From Pseudomonas lini (GTDB lineage Bacteria > Pseudomonadota > Gammaproteobacteria > Pseudomonadales > Pseudomonadaceae): a DNA stretch of 64,000 nucleotides. The DNA lies in the NCBI RefSeq assembly GCF_001042905.1, contig NZ_JYLB01000003.1, forward strand, positions 743,829 through 807,828, read 5' to 3'. Shown piece after piece: positions 10,001-19,162 of this stretch. A program made the translations under genes and the position numbers. Each line of letters begins with the position of its first letter. Within the stretch, counting starts at the first letter, position 1. Under the pieces are notes generated by a model. The model had not been told where the DNA came from. It saw nothing but the letters and a program-made list of their open reading frames with translations, and made no database searches.

Positions 10001-10482
10001 AGGGTGAACAGCCGAACCTCGACCAACCGCTGGGTGGCGGTCCCGAAGTCAATCTGCGTGTACCGGCATTGATTCCCGAGGACTATCTGCCGGATGTTCA
10101 TGCTCGATTGATTCTCTACAAACGCATTGCCTCGGCCACCGATGAGGAAGGCCTCAAGGACCTGCAAGTGGAGATGATCGACCGTTTCGGTTTGCTGCCG
10201 GAGCCGACTAAGAACCTGGTGCGGATCACGGCGCTGAAATTGCAGGCCGAACAACTGGGCATCAAGAAAGTCGACGGTGGCCCGCAAGGCGGTCGTATCG
10301 AGTTCGCGGCGCAGACACCGGTCGACCCGCTGACACTGATCAAACTGATCCAGAGCCAGCCCAAACGCTACAAATTCGAAGGCGCCACGATGTTCAAATT
10401 CCAGGTGCCAATGGAAAGCCCGCAAGAGCGTTTTAATACTGTAGAGGCGCTGTTCGAGCGCCTCATTCCGACCACTGCTTAA
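7033..10482 (+). CDS. mfd: transcription-repair coupling factor
   Basis: Mfd displaces RNA polymerase stalled at DNA damage and recruits UvrA for strand-specific repair. The 1149 residues match the family length. In order there are the UvrB-homology region (1-350, with FPDWETLPYD), the RNA-polymerase-interacting domain (~470-545, around HIDHGVGRYLGL), the RecG-like SF2 motor with Walker A GDVGFGKTE (~residue 629) and DEEH (~731), the TRG region with ETGIDVPSANT and QLRGRVGRS, and the C-terminal UvrA-inhibitory domain. The start is a GTG at 7033 giving MPVLRLPLLP, as in other Pseudomonas. It is probably co-transcribed with csiV, which begins 10 bases after its stop. Confidence 0.97.
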   Translation: MPVLRLPLLPAAAGKQHWGNLPGAALSLAIAEAASAAKRFTLLLTADSQSAERLEQELSFFAPDLPVLHFPDWETLPYDLFSPHQDIISQRISSLYRLPELEHGVLVVPITTALHRLAPTKFLLGSSLVLDVGQKLDVEQMRSRLEASGYRYVDTVYEHGEFTVRGSLIDLFPMGSKLPFRIDLFDDEIETLRTFDPENQRSIDKVDTVRLLPAREFPLQKDAVTRFKARFRERFDVDFRRCPIFQDLSSGITPAGIEYYLPLFFDETSTLFDYLPQDTQVFSLPGIEQAAENFWNDVRNRYEERRVDPSRPLLPPAELFLPVEDCFARLKSWPRVVASQQDVETGVGRERFPAQLLPNLAIEAKATQPLAALAGFLDEFPGRVLFTAESAGRREVLLELLERLKLRPKTVDSWPDFVASKERLAITIAPLDEGLLLDDPALALVAESPLFGQRVMQRRRREKRADANNDAVIKNLTELRENAPVVHIDHGVGRYLGLTILEIDNQAAEFLTLEYAENAKLYVPVANLHLIARYTGSDDALAPLHRLGSETWQKAKRKAAEQVRDVAAELLDIYARRAAREGYAFADPKADYATFSAGFPFEETPDQQTTIEAVRADMLAPKPMDRLVCGDVGFGKTEVAMRAAFIAVHGGRQVAILVPTTLLAQQHYNSFRDRFADWPVSVEVMSRFKSTKEVNAAVADLAEGKIDIVIGTHKLLQDDVKIKNLGLVIIDEEHRFGVRQKEQLKALRSEVDILTLTATPIPRTLNMAVSGMRDLSIIATPPARRLSVRTFVMEQNKSTVKEALLRELLRGGQVYYLHNDVKTIEKCAADLAELVPEARIGIGHGQMRERDLEQVMSDFYHKRFNVLIASTIIETGIDVPSANTIIIERADKFGLAQLHQLRGRVGRSHHQAYAYLLTPPRQQITPDAEKRLEAIANTQDLGAGFVLATNDLEIRGAGELLGDGQSGQIQAVGFTLYMEMLERAVKSIRKGEQPNLDQPLGGGPEVNLRVPALIPEDYLPDVHARLILYKRIASATDEEGLKDLQVEMIDRFGLLPEPTKNLVRITALKLQAEQLGIKKVDGGPQGGRIEFAAQTPVDPLTLIKLIQSQPKRYKFEGATMFKFQVPMESPQERFNTVEALFERLIPTTA

Positions 10483-10491
10483 GGACGCCGC

Positions 10492-11070
10492 ATGCGCCTG
10501 TTTCGCTCACTGACCTTGTTGACGATGTTAATCACGACGCTGGTCGCCCCCACGGCGTTTGCCGATGATCTGTATCAGGTTGAAATGATTCTGGTGCGGC
10601 AAAACACCGTGCCCGCCATCGTCAGCCGCGCCGCGCCAGAAGACTGGGATGCCGGTGCTCAACGCATCAGCCCCGACAGCTTTCGCACGCCGAGCCTTAA
10701 TCCCGAGGTGGAAAAGCTCACCGCCAGCAACGAATACACCGTGTTGCTGCACAAGGCCTGGCAACAGAACCTCGGCGAAGAGGCCAGCAAAGTCGCGATC
10801 AGCGAAGGCACCGAACAGTTCGGGCAGTTCCCGATCGAAGGCACGCTGAGCCTGAAATTGGGACGCTTCACCGACGTCGACGCCGACTTCTGGGTCAATC
10901 AGATCGATGCCAACGGCTTGGTCACCGCCAGCGAACGCCTGAAACAGGAAAGCCATACCAAGAACGGTCAGCTGAACTTCCTCGACAACGGCCATCTGGG
11001 CCTACTTATCAAGATCACCTCGTTGACCGCCCCTGCGCCTCGGCCAGCCCCCGATGTAATTCCGGACTGA
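10492..11070 (+). CDS. csiV: CsiV-family envelope protein
   Basis: A 192-residue exported protein with a Sec signal peptide (hydrophobic 8-22, AFA cleavage near residue 25) followed by DDLYQVEMILV, the conserved opening of the CsiV family. CsiV of Vibrio cholerae is a periplasmic septum protein that binds peptidoglycan and activates the synthase VpsR-independent PBP1A route; a role in cell wall synthesis is inferred from that family. The start ATG follows AAGGACGCC. It sits directly downstream of mfd and 11 bases before the SNF2 helicase gene, so the three may form one transcript. Confidence 0.78.
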   Translation: MRLFRSLTLLTMLITTLVAPTAFADDLYQVEMILVRQNTVPAIVSRAAPEDWDAGAQRISPDSFRTPSLNPEVEKLTASNEYTVLLHKAWQQNLGEEASKVAISEGTEQFGQFPIEGTLSLKLGRFTDVDADFWVNQIDANGLVTASERLKQESHTKNGQLNFLDNGHLGLLIKITSLTAPAPRPAPDVIPD

Positions 11071-11081
11071 TTGAAGCCCTT

Positions 11082-13775
11082 ATGTCCTCCGCGACCCTGA
11101 GCAAACCCCTGGCAACATCCTGGGTCAGCCGATTCAAGGAACAGAGCCTGGAGCGTGGCCGTCGCTACGCTCTGGAGAACCGCGTCAGGATCGTCGAAGT
11201 CGGCGATGCCACCATCACCGCCAGTTGCGAAGGCTCTGGCGGTAACGTTTACCGTCAGACCATTCGCCTGCGCGAGTCGGCCAAAGGCACCTTGCTGATG
11301 ATCGACGCCACGTGCACCTGCCCGGTTCATACCAACTGCAAACATTGCGCGGCAGTGTTGCTGCAAGTGCAGGAAACCCTCGCGTATCCGGCCGCTGCCA
11401 AAGACGCTGAACTGCTGGAAAAACTTCAGGCCGTACTGGAAAACCGTAGCCCGAAAGCGCCGCCGCAAGTGTTGGTGGACAACGTGCAACCGGTGCCGCG
11501 CCTGTGGCTGGCGAGCATCGAGTTCAGCGCCTTCGAACCGCGCAACGGCAAGATGCAGCGGTACATCCAGCATCGCGCGGCGCTGTCCTTCAGCTATCTG
11601 GATGAATACGTCAGTGGACAGAAAAACACTGACATCCTGATTCGCCAAGAGACGCAGACACTGCGGATAAAACGCCACCCGGAAGTCGAACAAGCCTACA
11701 GGGAACAGCTGCGAATCCTCGGTTTCAAGATCGCCACCCGACAAAGCAAGGCCCTGCCGGAAAGTGCCGGCGAACTCTACGAGATGGTCAACGACAGCGC
11801 CTGGCTGACCTTCACCCTCAACGAGCTGCCGAAGCTGCGCACCCAAGGGTGGGAGTTGCAGATCGACGAGGATTTCGGCTTCGACCTGACCGCCGTTGAT
11901 GACTGGTATGCCACCGTCGAGCAGGCACCCGAGCGCGACTGGTTCGACCTGGAATTGGGGATCATCGTCAACGGCGAACGGCTGAGCCTGTTGCCGATCC
12001 TGTTGAACCTGATGCGCTCTCACACCGAGATCCTCAACCCGGAACGGCTCGCCCGACGTCGCGACGACGAACTGATTCTGGTGAACATTCCGCAGCGCCG
12101 CAGCACCGACCAAGGCCCGTTGCAGGTCGCCCTGCCCTTCGGTCGCTTGAAACCGGTGCTGGCGACCCTCGGCGAGTTTTATCTGCAAGAGCCCGGCGAA
12201 ACCACGCTGCGCCTGAGCAAGGCCGACGCCACGCGACTGAATCCGCTGGAAGGCCTGCCGTTGCTCTGGGAAGGTGGCGAGCAGATCCGCACCTTTGCCC
12301 AGCGGCTGCGCGACATCAAGGACCACACCGCGGTGGCCCCCGAAGGGTTGAATGCCACCTTGCGCCCGTATCAGCTGGAAGGCCTGAGCTGGATGCAGTC
12401 GTTGCGGCAACTGGAAGTCGGCGGGATTCTCGCGGACGACATGGGGCTGGGCAAAACCCTACAGACCCTGGCGCATATTCTCAGCGAGAAGAACGCCGGG
12501 CGCCTCGATCGACCGTGCATGGTGGTCATGCCCACCAGCCTGATCCCCAACTGGCTCGACGAAGCGGCGCATTTCACGCCGCAGCTCAAAGTGCTGGCGC
12601 TGTACGGTGCCAGTCGCAAAAAGCATTTCGACAACCTGGCCGATTACGACCTGATTCTGACCACCTATGCGCTGCTGCCCAAAGACGTCGAGCGCCTGGC
12701 CGCGCAACCGCTTCATGTACTGGTGCTGGATGAAGCGCAGTACATCAAGAACCCCAACAGCAAGGCCGCCCATGCAGCACGTGAGCTGAATGCTCGCCAG
12801 CGTCTGTGCCTGAGCGGCACGCCACTGGAAAACCATCTGGGCGAGCTGTGGTCGCTGTTCCACTTCCTGCTGCCCGGCTGGCTCGGCGACGTGAAAAGCT
12901 TCAACCGCGATTACCGCGTACCGATAGAAAAGCGCGCCAGCGAAGTAAGACTTCAACACCTCAACGGTCGGATCAAACCGTTCCTCCTGCGCAGGACCAA
13001 GGAACAGGTGGCCACCGAACTGCCGCCGAAAACCGAGATCATCCATTGGGTCGAACTCAACGAAGCCCAGCGCGACGTATACGAAACCATGCGACTGGCC
13101 ATGGACAAAAAAGTCCGCGACGAAATCACCCGCAAGGGCGTGGCGCGCAGCCAGATCATCATTCTCGAGGCCCTGCTGAAGCTGCGTCAGGTGTGCTGCG
13201 ATTTACGCCTGGTCAACGATGCCGCCCTGCCCGCGCGCGGTAGCACTTCCGGCAAGCTCGATAGCCTGATGGAAATGCTGGAAGAGTTGTTCGAAGAAGG
13301 TCGACGGATTCTGCTGTTCTCTCAGTTCACCTCAATGCTGTCGTTGATCGAAGACGAGCTGAAAAAACGTGGCGTGGCGTATGCGATTCTGACCGGTCAA
13401 ACACGCGACCGACGCACGCCAGTGAAGGAGTTCCAGAGCGGCAAGCGTCAGATCTTTCTGATCAGCCTGAAGGCTGGTGGCGTAGGACTGAACCTGACCG
13501 AAGCGGATACGGTGATTCACTACGATCCCTGGTGGAACCCTGCGACGGAGAATCAGGCGACTGATCGTGCGTATCGCATTGGTCAGGAGAAGCCGGTATT
13601 CGTCTACAAGATGATTGCCAGGGGCACGGTGGAAGAGAAGATTCAGCATCTGCAGAAAGAAAAGTCCGATCTTGCCGCTGGCGTGCTGGATGGGCGCAAG
13701 ACCGGGGACTGGAAATTGCAGAGCGATGATATCGAGGCGTTGTTTGCGCCACTGCCGGAAAAAATTGATAGGTAG
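11082..13775 (+). CDS. SWIM-domain SNF2/RapA-like helicase, 897 aa
   Basis: A large cytoplasmic SF2 ATPase. It has an N-terminal SWIM zinc-binding domain (CTCP...NCKHC, ~residues 77-90), a central family-specific region (~150-430) and a complete Snf2 motor. The motor has motif I DDMGLGKT (~452-459), motif II DEAQ (~550), motif III LSGTPLEN, and motifs V/VI in GGVGLNLTEAD and QATDRAYRIGQ. Such proteins move along duplex DNA or remodel protein-DNA complexes; the cellular role of this class is undefined. It starts 11 bases after csiV. It is closely paralogous to the convergent gene at 13894-17241, especially in the motor, but is about 218 residues shorter through lack of a segment after SWIM. 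Confidence 0.9.
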   Translation: MSSATLSKPLATSWVSRFKEQSLERGRRYALENRVRIVEVGDATITASCEGSGGNVYRQTIRLRESAKGTLLMIDATCTCPVHTNCKHCAAVLLQVQETLAYPAAAKDAELLEKLQAVLENRSPKAPPQVLVDNVQPVPRLWLASIEFSAFEPRNGKMQRYIQHRAALSFSYLDEYVSGQKNTDILIRQETQTLRIKRHPEVEQAYREQLRILGFKIATRQSKALPESAGELYEMVNDSAWLTFTLNELPKLRTQGWELQIDEDFGFDLTAVDDWYATVEQAPERDWFDLELGIIVNGERLSLLPILLNLMRSHTEILNPERLARRRDDELILVNIPQRRSTDQGPLQVALPFGRLKPVLATLGEFYLQEPGETTLRLSKADATRLNPLEGLPLLWEGGEQIRTFAQRLRDIKDHTAVAPEGLNATLRPYQLEGLSWMQSLRQLEVGGILADDMGLGKTLQTLAHILSEKNAGRLDRPCMVVMPTSLIPNWLDEAAHFTPQLKVLALYGASRKKHFDNLADYDLILTTYALLPKDVERLAAQPLHVLVLDEAQYIKNPNSKAAHAARELNARQRLCLSGTPLENHLGELWSLFHFLLPGWLGDVKSFNRDYRVPIEKRASEVRLQHLNGRIKPFLLRRTKEQVATELPPKTEIIHWVELNEAQRDVYETMRLAMDKKVRDEITRKGVARSQIIILEALLKLRQVCCDLRLVNDAALPARGSTSGKLDSLMEMLEELFEEGRRILLFSQFTSMLSLIEDELKKRGVAYAILTGQTRDRRTPVKEFQSGKRQIFLISLKAGGVGLNLTEADTVIHYDPWWNPATENQATDRAYRIGQEKPVFVYKMIARGTVEEKIQHLQKEKSDLAAGVLDGRKTGDWKLQSDDIEALFAPLPEKIDR

Positions 13776-13793
13776 CGGCGATAGGTAGATCGT

Positions 13794-13860
13794 CTTCGCG
13801 GGCAAGCCACGCTCCCACAGGAAATCACTGTACCTGTGGGAGCGTGGCTTGCCCGCGAAG
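13794..13860. repeat. REP-type inverted repeat between the two helicase genes
   Basis: CTTCGCGGGCAAGCCACGCT with CCCACAGG, and the exact complement at the right end, separated by a short loop. It lies between the two convergent SNF2 genes and may serve as their transcription barrier. Confidence 0.85.
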
Positions 13861-13893
13861 GCATCACTGCGGACTCACTGAAGAGGCAAACTA

Positions 13894-16800
13894 TCAAGAC
13901 TTGGGATCAGACAATGGCGCGAACAGCGCTTCAATATCACTCTGTTCGAGCTTCCACCCCCCACTCGCCCCACCTTCAAGCACCGCCCCGGTCAACGCTG
14001 CCTTTTCCTGTTGAAGCGCTTGTATTTTTTCTTCGACCGTACCGCGGGCAATCATCTTGTAGACGAATACCGGTTTGTCTTGACCAATTCTGTAGGCTCG
14101 GTCGGTCGCCTGGTTTTCCACCGCCGGGTTCCACCAAGGATCGAAGTGAATCACCGTATCCGCCGCCGTCAGGTTGAGACCGGTTCCCCCAGCCTTCAGG
14201 CTAATCAGGAACAACGGCACCTTGCCACTCTGAAAATCTTTTACCGGTGTGCGCCGATCCGTCGTGTCGCCGGTCAACAACGAGTAGTCGATACCGCGCT
14301 GCTGCAGTTCCTGCTCAATCAACGCAAGCATCGAGGTGAACTGCGAGAACAGCAAAATCTTTCGATCTTCACTGAGCAACTCTTCGAGCATCTCCATCAA
14401 GCTGACCAGTTTTCCGCTGCCCGAGCGAAGGACCTTTGCCGTCAGAGGCGTTTTGATCAATCGCAGATCGCAGCACACCTGACGTAACTTGAGCAAAGCG
14501 TCGAGGATGATGATCTGACTGCGCCCGACGCCGCTGCGGGCAATTTCATCACGCACCTTCTTGTCCATCGCCACACGCACGGTTTCATACACATCCCGTT
14601 GCCCATCGCTAAGGTCGACCCAATGCACGATCTCGGTCTTGGGAGGCAGTTCGGTAGCGACCTGTTCTTTCTTGCGACGTAGCAGAAAGGGTTTTATACG
14701 GGCCGTCAGGTGTTGCATCCGCTCGCTGTTACCGTGTTTCTCGATCGGGGTGCGATAGTCGCGATTGAAGGTTTTACTGTCGCCGAGCCAACCGGGGAGC
14801 AAAAAGTGAAACAGCGACCACAACTCGCCCAAGTGGTTTTCCAGTGGTGTGCCAGACAAGCACAAACGCTGCCGAGCCTCTAATTGTCGGGCTGCCTGAG
14901 CAGCTTTGCTGACCGGGTTCTTGATGTTCTGCGCTTCATCGAGAATCAGCACACTCCAGAGCTGAGGTTGCAAAACCTCCAGATCGCGCGGCAACAACGC
15001 GTAAGTCGTCAATACCAGGTCGTAGTCGGCAAGGCTGGCAAAATCGTTTTGCCGAGCGGCGCCATGGAGCGCCAGTACTTTCAGTTGCGGGGTGAAGCGT
15101 GCCGCCTCATCGAGCCAGTTGGGGATGAGGCTGGTAGGCATCACGGCAAGCGCTGGACGATCGAGACGCCCCGCCTGTTTCTCCAGCAGTAAATGAGTCA
15201 GGGTTTGCAGCGTTTTGCCCAAGCCCATGTCGTCGCCGAGGATACCGCCAACTTCCAGTTCGCGAAGGGTCTGCATCCAGTTCAGGCCTTCGAGCTGATA
15301 CGGCCGCAGCACCGCGTTGAGGTCTTCTGGAGCAGCAACGTGTGCATGAGTCGATTCACGCAAGCGTTTCGCAAAACTGCGCAAACGCTCACCGCCCTGC
15401 CATACCAGTGGCAGCCCTTCCAGCTCACTCAACCGCGCCGCATCAGGGGTATTCAGCCGAAGCGAATTACCGTTGCTCACCCTCAAATACAACTCACCCA
15501 GCGTAGCCATCAATGGCTTGACCCGCCCGAGAGGCAGGGCGACTTTCGTACCTGGTTTCGCTCCGAACTGCCCACTATTGAGATCGATCAATACCTGATC
15601 GTTATCGTCGCGGCGGACTAGCTCAGCCGGGTTCATCAGCTGTGGCTGATTGCGTAACAAATGCAGCAGAATCGGTAGCAAGCTATGGCGCTCGCCATTG
15701 ACCACGATCCCCAATTGCAGATCGAACCATTCGCGGCCCGGCGATTCCTCGATATCGGCATACCATTCTTCTACGGGCTGCAAATTAAAATGAAAGCCGT
15801 CAGTGATACTGATCTGCCAGTTGGCCTCTCTGAGCGCTGGCACTCCGGATTGCACAAAAGCAAGCCATGCCGATTCATCCGGCAAATCGAACATTTCGCC
15901 TGCGCTGTCGGGTAACGCATCACTTTTACGGGTGGCCTTTTTGAAGCCTTGTTTTTGCAAGGCCTGGCGCAGGGCTTTTTCGGCAGTCGGTTTACGCTGA
16001 ATGCGCTGTGTTTCGGTGCCGATGAGCACCGATACTTCCGTGGATTTTTTGTCCGCGGCCATATGGCCGTTGTAAGTGAACGCCAGCGCTGCGCGGTGCT
16101 CCGGCTCGTGTTTCCAGTTTGTATAACGCTTGGTTGTTGCGAGGGTCAGGAAGGCCTGAGGCTCAATATCATCGACGATCCGCTCAGTCAACGTATGCGG
16201 CGGGGGGGCTAATCGAGTCGCAGCACTCATCCGATGGCTGAACTGCATGGCCTGACGTGCCGGGATGTCTGGGGCCAACGACAGGTGACAAGCAAGCTTG
16301 TGGTCAAACCCGCTCGCCAGCAGCCCGACTTCCAGACGTTCGCGATCCACGTAATACAAAGGCTCAAGCGCGAGAAAAGTCTCCAGCGGCGCTTCATTGA
16401 TTCGCCATTTTGGACGAAAACTGCCATTGGCCTGCTCGGCCCAGACAAATTGAGCAGGCTTTTCGAGTCCAGCGGCCAAAGGTTGCCGTTGCTCAAAATC
16501 GAGAAACAGGCGCGAAGTCTTTAGTGCCAGCTCAAGGACTTCTGCCCCGCTGCTGCCCTGTAAGGGGTAGTCGCTGTAAAACCCATGATGTGAGTGAACG
16601 GCAATCACCAACCGGATGAGTCGCAGATCCACTTCAGTCAGATAGGCAGGTTGGCGCATCAGCGTCTCTTCCAGCGAAAACACTGGCTTGATGTCCTGTA
16701 ACTGGCCATCCTTGAGCTGACGCGCCCGGAAAACTTCCAACGACCACTTGCCGGCAGTAGACGCCGGTTTGAGTTTGTACACCAGTCGTGTGCTTGCCCC

Positions 16801-17241
16801 TGGCACTGCCTCCTCGAAATGACTTCCCTCGCGAGGAACATCATTGAGCCAGCGCTCCAAATCGCGATTTAGCTGGACCGGGGCAGTGCTTTTGAACGAG
16901 TCCACGGGAAGCTCTTGCAAGTTATACAGCACGGTTGCGCAGTGCTTGCAATTGACCACCACAGGACATGAACAACAGCAAACCAGTTCAAACTCACCAT
17001 TAAAGTCTTCGATGAGCTCAATGGTTTGTTCATAGATATAGCCTTGGGAACCCTTGCAGGTCGCGAGAACGATAGCGTCCTCTATTTCGCGGATCTGTAC
17101 CCGATTTTCTACAGCGTATTTGCGAGCCTTGTCCAGAGCACGATGACTGAACTCCTCCGCCCACGGCAGCTCATGAAGTTGTTCAATTATTGTCAGCATA
17201 AAATCAACGCTTCTGAAAATTTCTGGAGTCTGGGACGACAA
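13894..17241 (-). CDS. SWIM-domain SNF2/RapA-like helicase, 1115 aa
   Basis: The second SNF2 ATPase, convergent with its paralogue at 11082-13775. SWIM zinc ligands lie in CSCPVVVNCKHC (~residues 90-101). The motor has DDMGLGKT (~668-675), DEAQ (~768), LSGTPLENHLGELWS, GGTGLNLTAAD and QATDRAYRIGQ. Between SWIM and the shared middle region it carries ~200 extra residues (roughly 140-350) not seen in the paralogue. Two starts are possible: a TTG at 17241, just after the AAAGGC that ends the phosphorylase gene (suggesting coupling), or ATG at 17199 with a poor ribosome site; the latter aligns better with the paralogue. The gene follows the thioinosine phosphorylase gene in the same operon, 2 bases after its stop. 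Confidence 0.88.
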   Translation of the reverse strand: MSSQTPEIFRSVDFMLTIIEQLHELPWAEEFSHRALDKARKYAVENRVQIREIEDAIVLATCKGSQGYIYEQTIELIEDFNGEFELVCCCSCPVVVNCKHCATVLYNLQELPVDSFKSTAPVQLNRDLERWLNDVPREGSHFEEAVPGASTRLVYKLKPASTAGKWSLEVFRARQLKDGQLQDIKPVFSLEETLMRQPAYLTEVDLRLIRLVIAVHSHHGFYSDYPLQGSSGAEVLELALKTSRLFLDFEQRQPLAAGLEKPAQFVWAEQANGSFRPKWRINEAPLETFLALEPLYYVDRERLEVGLLASGFDHKLACHLSLAPDIPARQAMQFSHRMSAATRLAPPPHTLTERIVDDIEPQAFLTLATTKRYTNWKHEPEHRAALAFTYNGHMAADKKSTEVSVLIGTETQRIQRKPTAEKALRQALQKQGFKKATRKSDALPDSAGEMFDLPDESAWLAFVQSGVPALREANWQISITDGFHFNLQPVEEWYADIEESPGREWFDLQLGIVVNGERHSLLPILLHLLRNQPQLMNPAELVRRDDNDQVLIDLNSGQFGAKPGTKVALPLGRVKPLMATLGELYLRVSNGNSLRLNTPDAARLSELEGLPLVWQGGERLRSFAKRLRESTHAHVAAPEDLNAVLRPYQLEGLNWMQTLRELEVGGILGDDMGLGKTLQTLTHLLLEKQAGRLDRPALAVMPTSLIPNWLDEAARFTPQLKVLALHGAARQNDFASLADYDLVLTTYALLPRDLEVLQPQLWSVLILDEAQNIKNPVSKAAQAARQLEARQRLCLSGTPLENHLGELWSLFHFLLPGWLGDSKTFNRDYRTPIEKHGNSERMQHLTARIKPFLLRRKKEQVATELPPKTEIVHWVDLSDGQRDVYETVRVAMDKKVRDEIARSGVGRSQIIILDALLKLRQVCCDLRLIKTPLTAKVLRSGSGKLVSLMEMLEELLSEDRKILLFSQFTSMLALIEQELQQRGIDYSLLTGDTTDRRTPVKDFQSGKVPLFLISLKAGGTGLNLTAADTVIHFDPWWNPAVENQATDRAYRIGQDKPVFVYKMIARGTVEEKIQALQQEKAALTGAVLEGGASGGWKLEQSDIEALFAPLSDPKS

Positions 17242-17243
17242 GC

Positions 17244-17993
<750 letters not shown>

Positions 17994-19004
17994 TTAATCG
18001 ATCAATTGAGCCTCTCTGAGCGCGCCGACGGCCGCCAGCCAGCGTGGGTCTTGACGGTATTCGGTGCTGGCGTACGCCTGCCCGCGCATCCGCGCAATAC
18101 GCGCCGAAGGTTTGACCTTCAAACGCTGGGCGGCGCTCAAGGCCAGCTCGGCAGCCGCGCGATCGTTGCACACCAGGCCCATGTCACAACCGGCGGTCAA
18201 TGCTGCTTCGATGCGACTGGCGGCATCGCCGACCACGTGGGCGCCGGCCATCGACAGGTCGTCGCTGAAGATCACACCGTCGAACTGCAGCTCGCCGCGC
18301 AGGATGTCCTGCAACCAGCGACGGGAGAAACCTGCAGGTTGGGAATCGACCTGTGGATAAATCACATGGGCCGGCATGACGGCGGCCAGTTGTTTGCTCA
18401 ATCGCGCGAACGGCACCAGGTCGTTGGCGCGGATTTCGTCGAGGCTGCGCTCGTCGTTGGGAATCGCGACATGGGAGTCAGCTTCAGCCCAGCCATGACC
18501 CGGGAAATGCTTACCGGTGGCGGCCATTCCGGCACTGTTCATGCCGCGGATGAATGCACCGGCGAGCAAGGCGGCGCGCTCGGGATCACCTTCGAACGAA
18601 CGGGTGCCGACCACTGCGCTGCGCTGGTAATCCAGGTCCAGCACCGGAGCGAAGCTCAAGTCGAGACCGACCGCGAGCACTTCGGTCGCCATGATCCAGC
18701 CACACTGCTCGGCCAAGTCTTCGGCATTCGGGTTATCGGCGATGGCACGCATCGCTGGCAGTCGAACGAAGCCCTGACGCAGCCGCTGAACCCGACCGCC
18801 CTCTTGATCCACCGCCAGCAGAAGATCGGGACGAATGGCACGGATCGAAGCGCTCAATTCGCGCACTTGACGCGGATGCTCGATGTTGCGGGCAAAAATG
18901 ATCAGGCCGCCCACTTCGGGCTGGCGCAACAATTGGCGATCTTCAGCCGTCAACCAGGTACCGGCGACGTCCACCATCAACGAGCCTTGCAGGCCAGCAG
19001 TCAT
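17994..19004 (-). CDS. nagZ: beta-N-acetylhexosaminidase of murein recycling
   Basis: Cytosolic family 3 glycosidase that removes GlcNAc from anhydro-muropeptides; its product signals AmpR-dependent beta-lactamase induction in many Pseudomonas. The 336 residues carry the family block KHFPGHG followed by ADSHVAIP, and the catalytic-Asp region FSDDLSMAGA. No signal peptide is seen, as expected. The ATG at 19004 follows AAGGAATCTCT. That ATG overlaps the stop of a 37-codon open frame upstream (19001-19114), an ATGA arrangement that suggests translational coupling. Confidence 0.95.
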   Translation of the reverse strand: MTAGLQGSLMVDVAGTWLTAEDRQLLRQPEVGGLIIFARNIEHPRQVRELSASIRAIRPDLLLAVDQEGGRVQRLRQGFVRLPAMRAIADNPNAEDLAEQCGWIMATEVLAVGLDLSFAPVLDLDYQRSAVVGTRSFEGDPERAALLAGAFIRGMNSAGMAATGKHFPGHGWAEADSHVAIPNDERSLDEIRANDLVPFARLSKQLAAVMPAHVIYPQVDSQPAGFSRRWLQDILRGELQFDGVIFSDDLSMAGAHVVGDAASRIEAALTAGCDMGLVCNDRAAAELALSAAQRLKVKPSARIARMRGQAYASTEYRQDPRWLAAVGALREAQLID

Positions 19005-19114
19005 AGAGATTCCTTGATTACGATAAACCCGGCTCGCACGAATTCGCCGCCATGGGCTGGGCCCGGCAGGTCGGCGATATCAATGAGGAGCGGGTTCAGA
19101 ACGAGAGTCGGCAT
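19001..19114 (-). CDS. possible 37-residue leader peptide before nagZ
   Basis: An ATG at 19114 opens 37 codons (MPTLVLNPLLID...VIKESL) that end in a TGA overlapping the nagZ ATG by the ATGA pattern. No good ribosome site is visible before it (GCTAAGCTAGCCGCCC). I do not recognise the product. It could be a translated leader coupled to nagZ, or simply an open stretch in the psrA-nagZ spacer. Conservation of the frame, rather than the DNA, in related genomes would decide. Confidence 0.3.
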   Translation of the reverse strand: MPTLVLNPLLIDIADLPGPAHGGEFVRAGFIVIKESL

Positions 19115-19162
19115 GGGCGGCTAGCTTAGCGGATGTCAGCTGCCGCGCCCACCCGTGTGCGG

